The notes under the pieces are model-generated. The model was not told the DNA's origin and did no database searches. It was given only the letters and a program-made list of their open reading frames with translations. Positions 62,179 through 64,000 of a DNA stretch of 64,000 nt are shown piece after piece (the stretch's first letter is position 1; every line of letters starts with the position of its first letter). The translations under genes were made by a program, and so were the position numbers. The stretch comes from a bacterium (GTDB taxonomy: Bacteria > SAR324 > XYD2-FULL-50-16). The stretch is from contig JAHJTV010000031.1 of the NCBI GenBank assembly GCA_018829445.1, positions 1 through 64,000 of the forward strand, written 5' to 3'.

Positions 62179-62808
62179 TTGAATCGTACTTTTTTTGATA
62201 CCCCTATCTTAAAACATCTGTTTCGGCAAGTGTCATTATTAGCATTGAAGCTTACAGGCTGGAAGGTTGAGGGTGAATTTCCGGATACCCCAAAATTTGT
62301 AGTGATTGCAGCCCCTCACACTTCCAATTGGGATCTACCGTACATGCTGTTTTTCGCCTTTTACTATCGGTTAAAGGTATATTGGATGGGGAAGCAAACC
62401 ATATTTAACAAGCCCTTTGGGACCATCTGCAAATGGATGGGAGGTATCCCGGTTAATCGATCAAAGTCCAATAACGTCGTAGAGCAGTCAGTTGAACAGT
62501 TTAATCAAAAAGAACGTTTTATACTGGTAGTCCCCCCAACAGGAACCCGGAAGAAAGTGTCGAAATGGAAAACGGGTTTTTACTATATAGCACTCCAGGC
62601 CAAAGTTCCGATTGCCTTAGGATTCCTGGATTATAAAAAGAAAGTTGGCGGGTTTGGTCCCCTGTTTCACCCAACAGGTGATATCGAAACCGACATGGGA
62701 GATATCTTAAACTTTTACAGGGGAATATCAGGAAAATACCCGGAAAGATCCAAGATGATCTTGCCGGTATTTCCCGCGACACCCTTGAGTAGTATAACTA
62801 AAAATTGA
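62179..62808 (+). CDS. PlsC-like acyltransferase
   Basis: The protein has 209 residues with a TTG start at 62179 and GGAG about 7 bp before it. The catalytic HX4D motif is in AAPHTSNWDLPYML (about 46-51). The usual second block is GGIPVNRSKSNNV and the third is VPPTGTRKKVSKWKTGFYYI (PEGTR-like, with PTGTR). These blocks match 1-acyl-glycerol-3-phosphate acyltransferases of the short variant class. It probably makes phosphatidic acid or another membrane lipid. Confidence 0.85.
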   Translation: MNRTFFDTPILKHLFRQVSLLALKLTGWKVEGEFPDTPKFVVIAAPHTSNWDLPYMLFFAFYYRLKVYWMGKQTIFNKPFGTICKWMGGIPVNRSKSNNVVEQSVEQFNQKERFILVVPPTGTRKKVSKWKTGFYYIALQAKVPIALGFLDYKKKVGGFGPLFHPTGDIETDMGDILNFYRGISGKYPERSKMILPVFPATPLSSITKN

Positions 62809-62927
62809 GATTGATAGCTGCTTTTTCTGAAACACCCCTTTGATTCGTGTTACTGATTGTCAATAATCGGCAGAAAATTTTGATTTATCAAGACTTCAGT
62901 GACATCCCCAAAGCACTAAAAGGAATC

Positions 62928-63566
62928 ATGAAGATATTGGCTGTTGCAGATGTTCATGGGAAGAGCGAAAAACTTCGGTTAATAAAAGAGCAAATAAGGA
63001 GTCATAAACCCGATGGTTTGATCATTGCCGGCGATGTGATCAATTATTTTAAGGGAGCGGGATTTATCAAGGAATTGTCTCAATTACCTCTCCCCATTTA
63101 TGCCATTCGAGGTAATTCCGATCCATCTTCGGTAGAACGGGAGATGGCGAAATATGCAGCTATCACCAATCTCCATCTAAATGAAATCAAGATTAGAGAT
63201 GTCCCATTCATCGGAATCAATGGGACTGTGCCCTTGCCGTTTCATTCCAAGATCCGGTTTTTTGAATCCTCACTTCTTAATCGATTAAAAGACAAGCTCA
63301 CATCTGATAGTGTTCTCGTTGCCCATCCACCACCAAAAGGATCTGTAGATAAGGTGTTTGGAAAATATCATGCTGGCAGTAAGGGATTGGCAAAACTGAT
63401 TGAGGAAGTTCAGCCCAGGTTGGTGATATGCGGTCACATTCATGAGGATGTTGGCACTGCAACCATGGAAAAAACAGTCATCATTAACTGCAGTGTGGGA
63501 GCCCGGGGACGAGGTGTGTTAATCGAGCTAAGTGATACCGGCAGGGCATCCATAAAGATATTATAG
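62928..63566 (+). CDS. YfcE/MPE-like metallophosphoesterase
   Basis: The protein has 212 residues from ATG 62928, preceded by AAGGAA; the open frame extends to 62847 without a ribosome site. Metal motifs appear in order: VADVHGKSEK (DxH), IIAGDVIN (GD), AIRGNSDPS (GNxD), VAHPPPKG (H) and ICGHIHEDV (GHxH). This is a two-metal phosphodiesterase or phosphatase. The substrate is unknown; cyclic nucleotide or nucleic acid ends are typical. Confidence 0.88.
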   Translation: MKILAVADVHGKSEKLRLIKEQIRSHKPDGLIIAGDVINYFKGAGFIKELSQLPLPIYAIRGNSDPSSVEREMAKYAAITNLHLNEIKIRDVPFIGINGTVPLPFHSKIRFFESSLLNRLKDKLTSDSVLVAHPPPKGSVDKVFGKYHAGSKGLAKLIEEVQPRLVICGHIHEDVGTATMEKTVIINCSVGARGRGVLIELSDTGRASIKIL

Positions 63567-63633
63567 ATCAAACTATCATCTCTCTTTTGCCTGAAAACGC
63601 CCGGTTTTTGTAACGTTTCCGTGCGATATTTAT

Positions 63634-64000
63634 CTATCCCTTTTTGATCTGGTTGATGATCCAGTTGGAGAGCTTGTTTCCATTCTGACAATCAATAATC
63701 TCCTTCAGGTTTGAAAGAGGAACTTCAGCCCTGGCTGCTCTTTTATGCCCTCCGGCCGAACCGAATTCACCAAATCCCTTCTGGGCGACTTTACCGGCAT
63801 CTCTTTTGTATCCATAGCTCCTAAAGATAATAATGAGTTTATTACCGCATATTCCGGATACAATACTCCAACTGGTATCTTCAATCCGCAGAAAAAAGTC
63901 GGCGATCATTACGCAGACATCCGGATTCGGAACTGATTCCAGGTGAGAAAACATCCATCCCTTACGTTTCTTTCTACTTTCTATGGCGATCTTGAAGTAT
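63634..64000 (-). CDS. DHH/DHHA1 phosphoesterase, C-terminal part (runs off the window)
   Basis: The open frame continues past the last base of the window, so only the C-terminal portion of about 122 residues is visible. It contains the DHHA1 RNA-binding-like motif: KLIIIFRSYGYKRDAGKVAQ, then FGSAGGHKRAARAEVP, with GGHxxAA diagnostic. The missing N-terminus should carry the DHH catalytic motifs. Such proteins are exopolyphosphatase, NrnA-like or cyclic-dinucleotide hydrolases. It is convergent with the metallophosphoesterase gene. Confidence 0.82.
   Translation of the reverse strand, partial: YFKIAIESRKKRKGWMFSHLESVPNPDVCVMIADFFLRIEDTSWSIVSGICGNKLIIIFRSYGYKRDAGKVAQKGFGEFGSAGGHKRAARAEVPLSNLKEIIDCQNGNKLSNWIINQIKKG

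Noticed and set aside
1..64000. tRNA, rRNA, CRISPR array or prophage
   Set aside because: No cloverleaf, rRNA core sequence, regularly spaced repeats or phage structural genes were seen in the window.

Overview
The window comes from a Gram-negative, at least partly anaerobic bacterium. It encodes lipoproteins, an outer-membrane beta-barrel protein, CCG-type iron-sulfur oxidoreductases, an aldehyde:ferredoxin oxidoreductase with its tungsten-cofactor maturase, and many two-component sensors. This mix fits a Desulfobacterota-like (deltaproteobacterial) lineage, but that is inference from gene content; there is no rRNA or tRNA in the window to anchor taxonomy.

1-4470 is accessory DNA and looks like the distal end of an integron gene-cassette array. 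Five attC-like sites (49-167, 639-926 interrupted, 1611-1729, 2314-2437, 3179-3303) and a weaker sixth (4382-4460), all in the same orientation, separate small cassettes: a frameshifted SnoaL-like gene, hicAB on the opposite strand, a glyoxalase-fold protein, a Phd/PIN toxin-antitoxin pair and a VapBC pair. For most cassettes the first bases are complementary to the first box of their own attC, as expected for a circularising cassette. One attC is interrupted by a 169-bp stripped group II intron whose removal restores the attC exactly. A second group II intron remnant lies in the VapBC cassette. No integrase is in the window; the orientation places it to the left.

4600-17900 holds gdhA, a receiver/PEP-synthase-like protein, a LuxR-type regulator, an EamA transporter and two large hybrid histidine kinases. 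These kinases are divergent from an orphan PotD-like binding protein (17893-18987). 19370-24125 has an APC permease, a CCG iron-sulfur protein and a BlaI-M56/M23 regulatory pair that is bracketed by an 18-bp near-perfect direct repeat. A hairpin, MITE-like element lies at 24316-24521.

24600-31300 is a run of small metabolic genes: PatB aminotransferase, MazG, PhzF, flavodoxin, PPOX-fold protein and a beta-rich lipoprotein. 31298-38322 is a carboxylate-use unit: Ldh2-type dehydrogenase divergent from TctCBA, followed by a CitA/DcuS-like kinase and its response regulator. 40025-45259 is a complete dipeptide/nickel-type ABC transporter with ATGA/GTGA-coupled genes. 45306-56516 holds a CheZ-like protein, a duplicated TerB-like protein, LutABC, DUF4438, TetR with two operators, an AlkC-like glycosylase, a DUF4178 protein and a K+ channel. 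56901-59832 is a tungsten-enzyme locus in which the aldehyde:ferredoxin oxidoreductase is cut off exactly where convergent moaD begins. The right end carries envelope and hydrolase genes and a DHH phosphoesterase that runs off the window.
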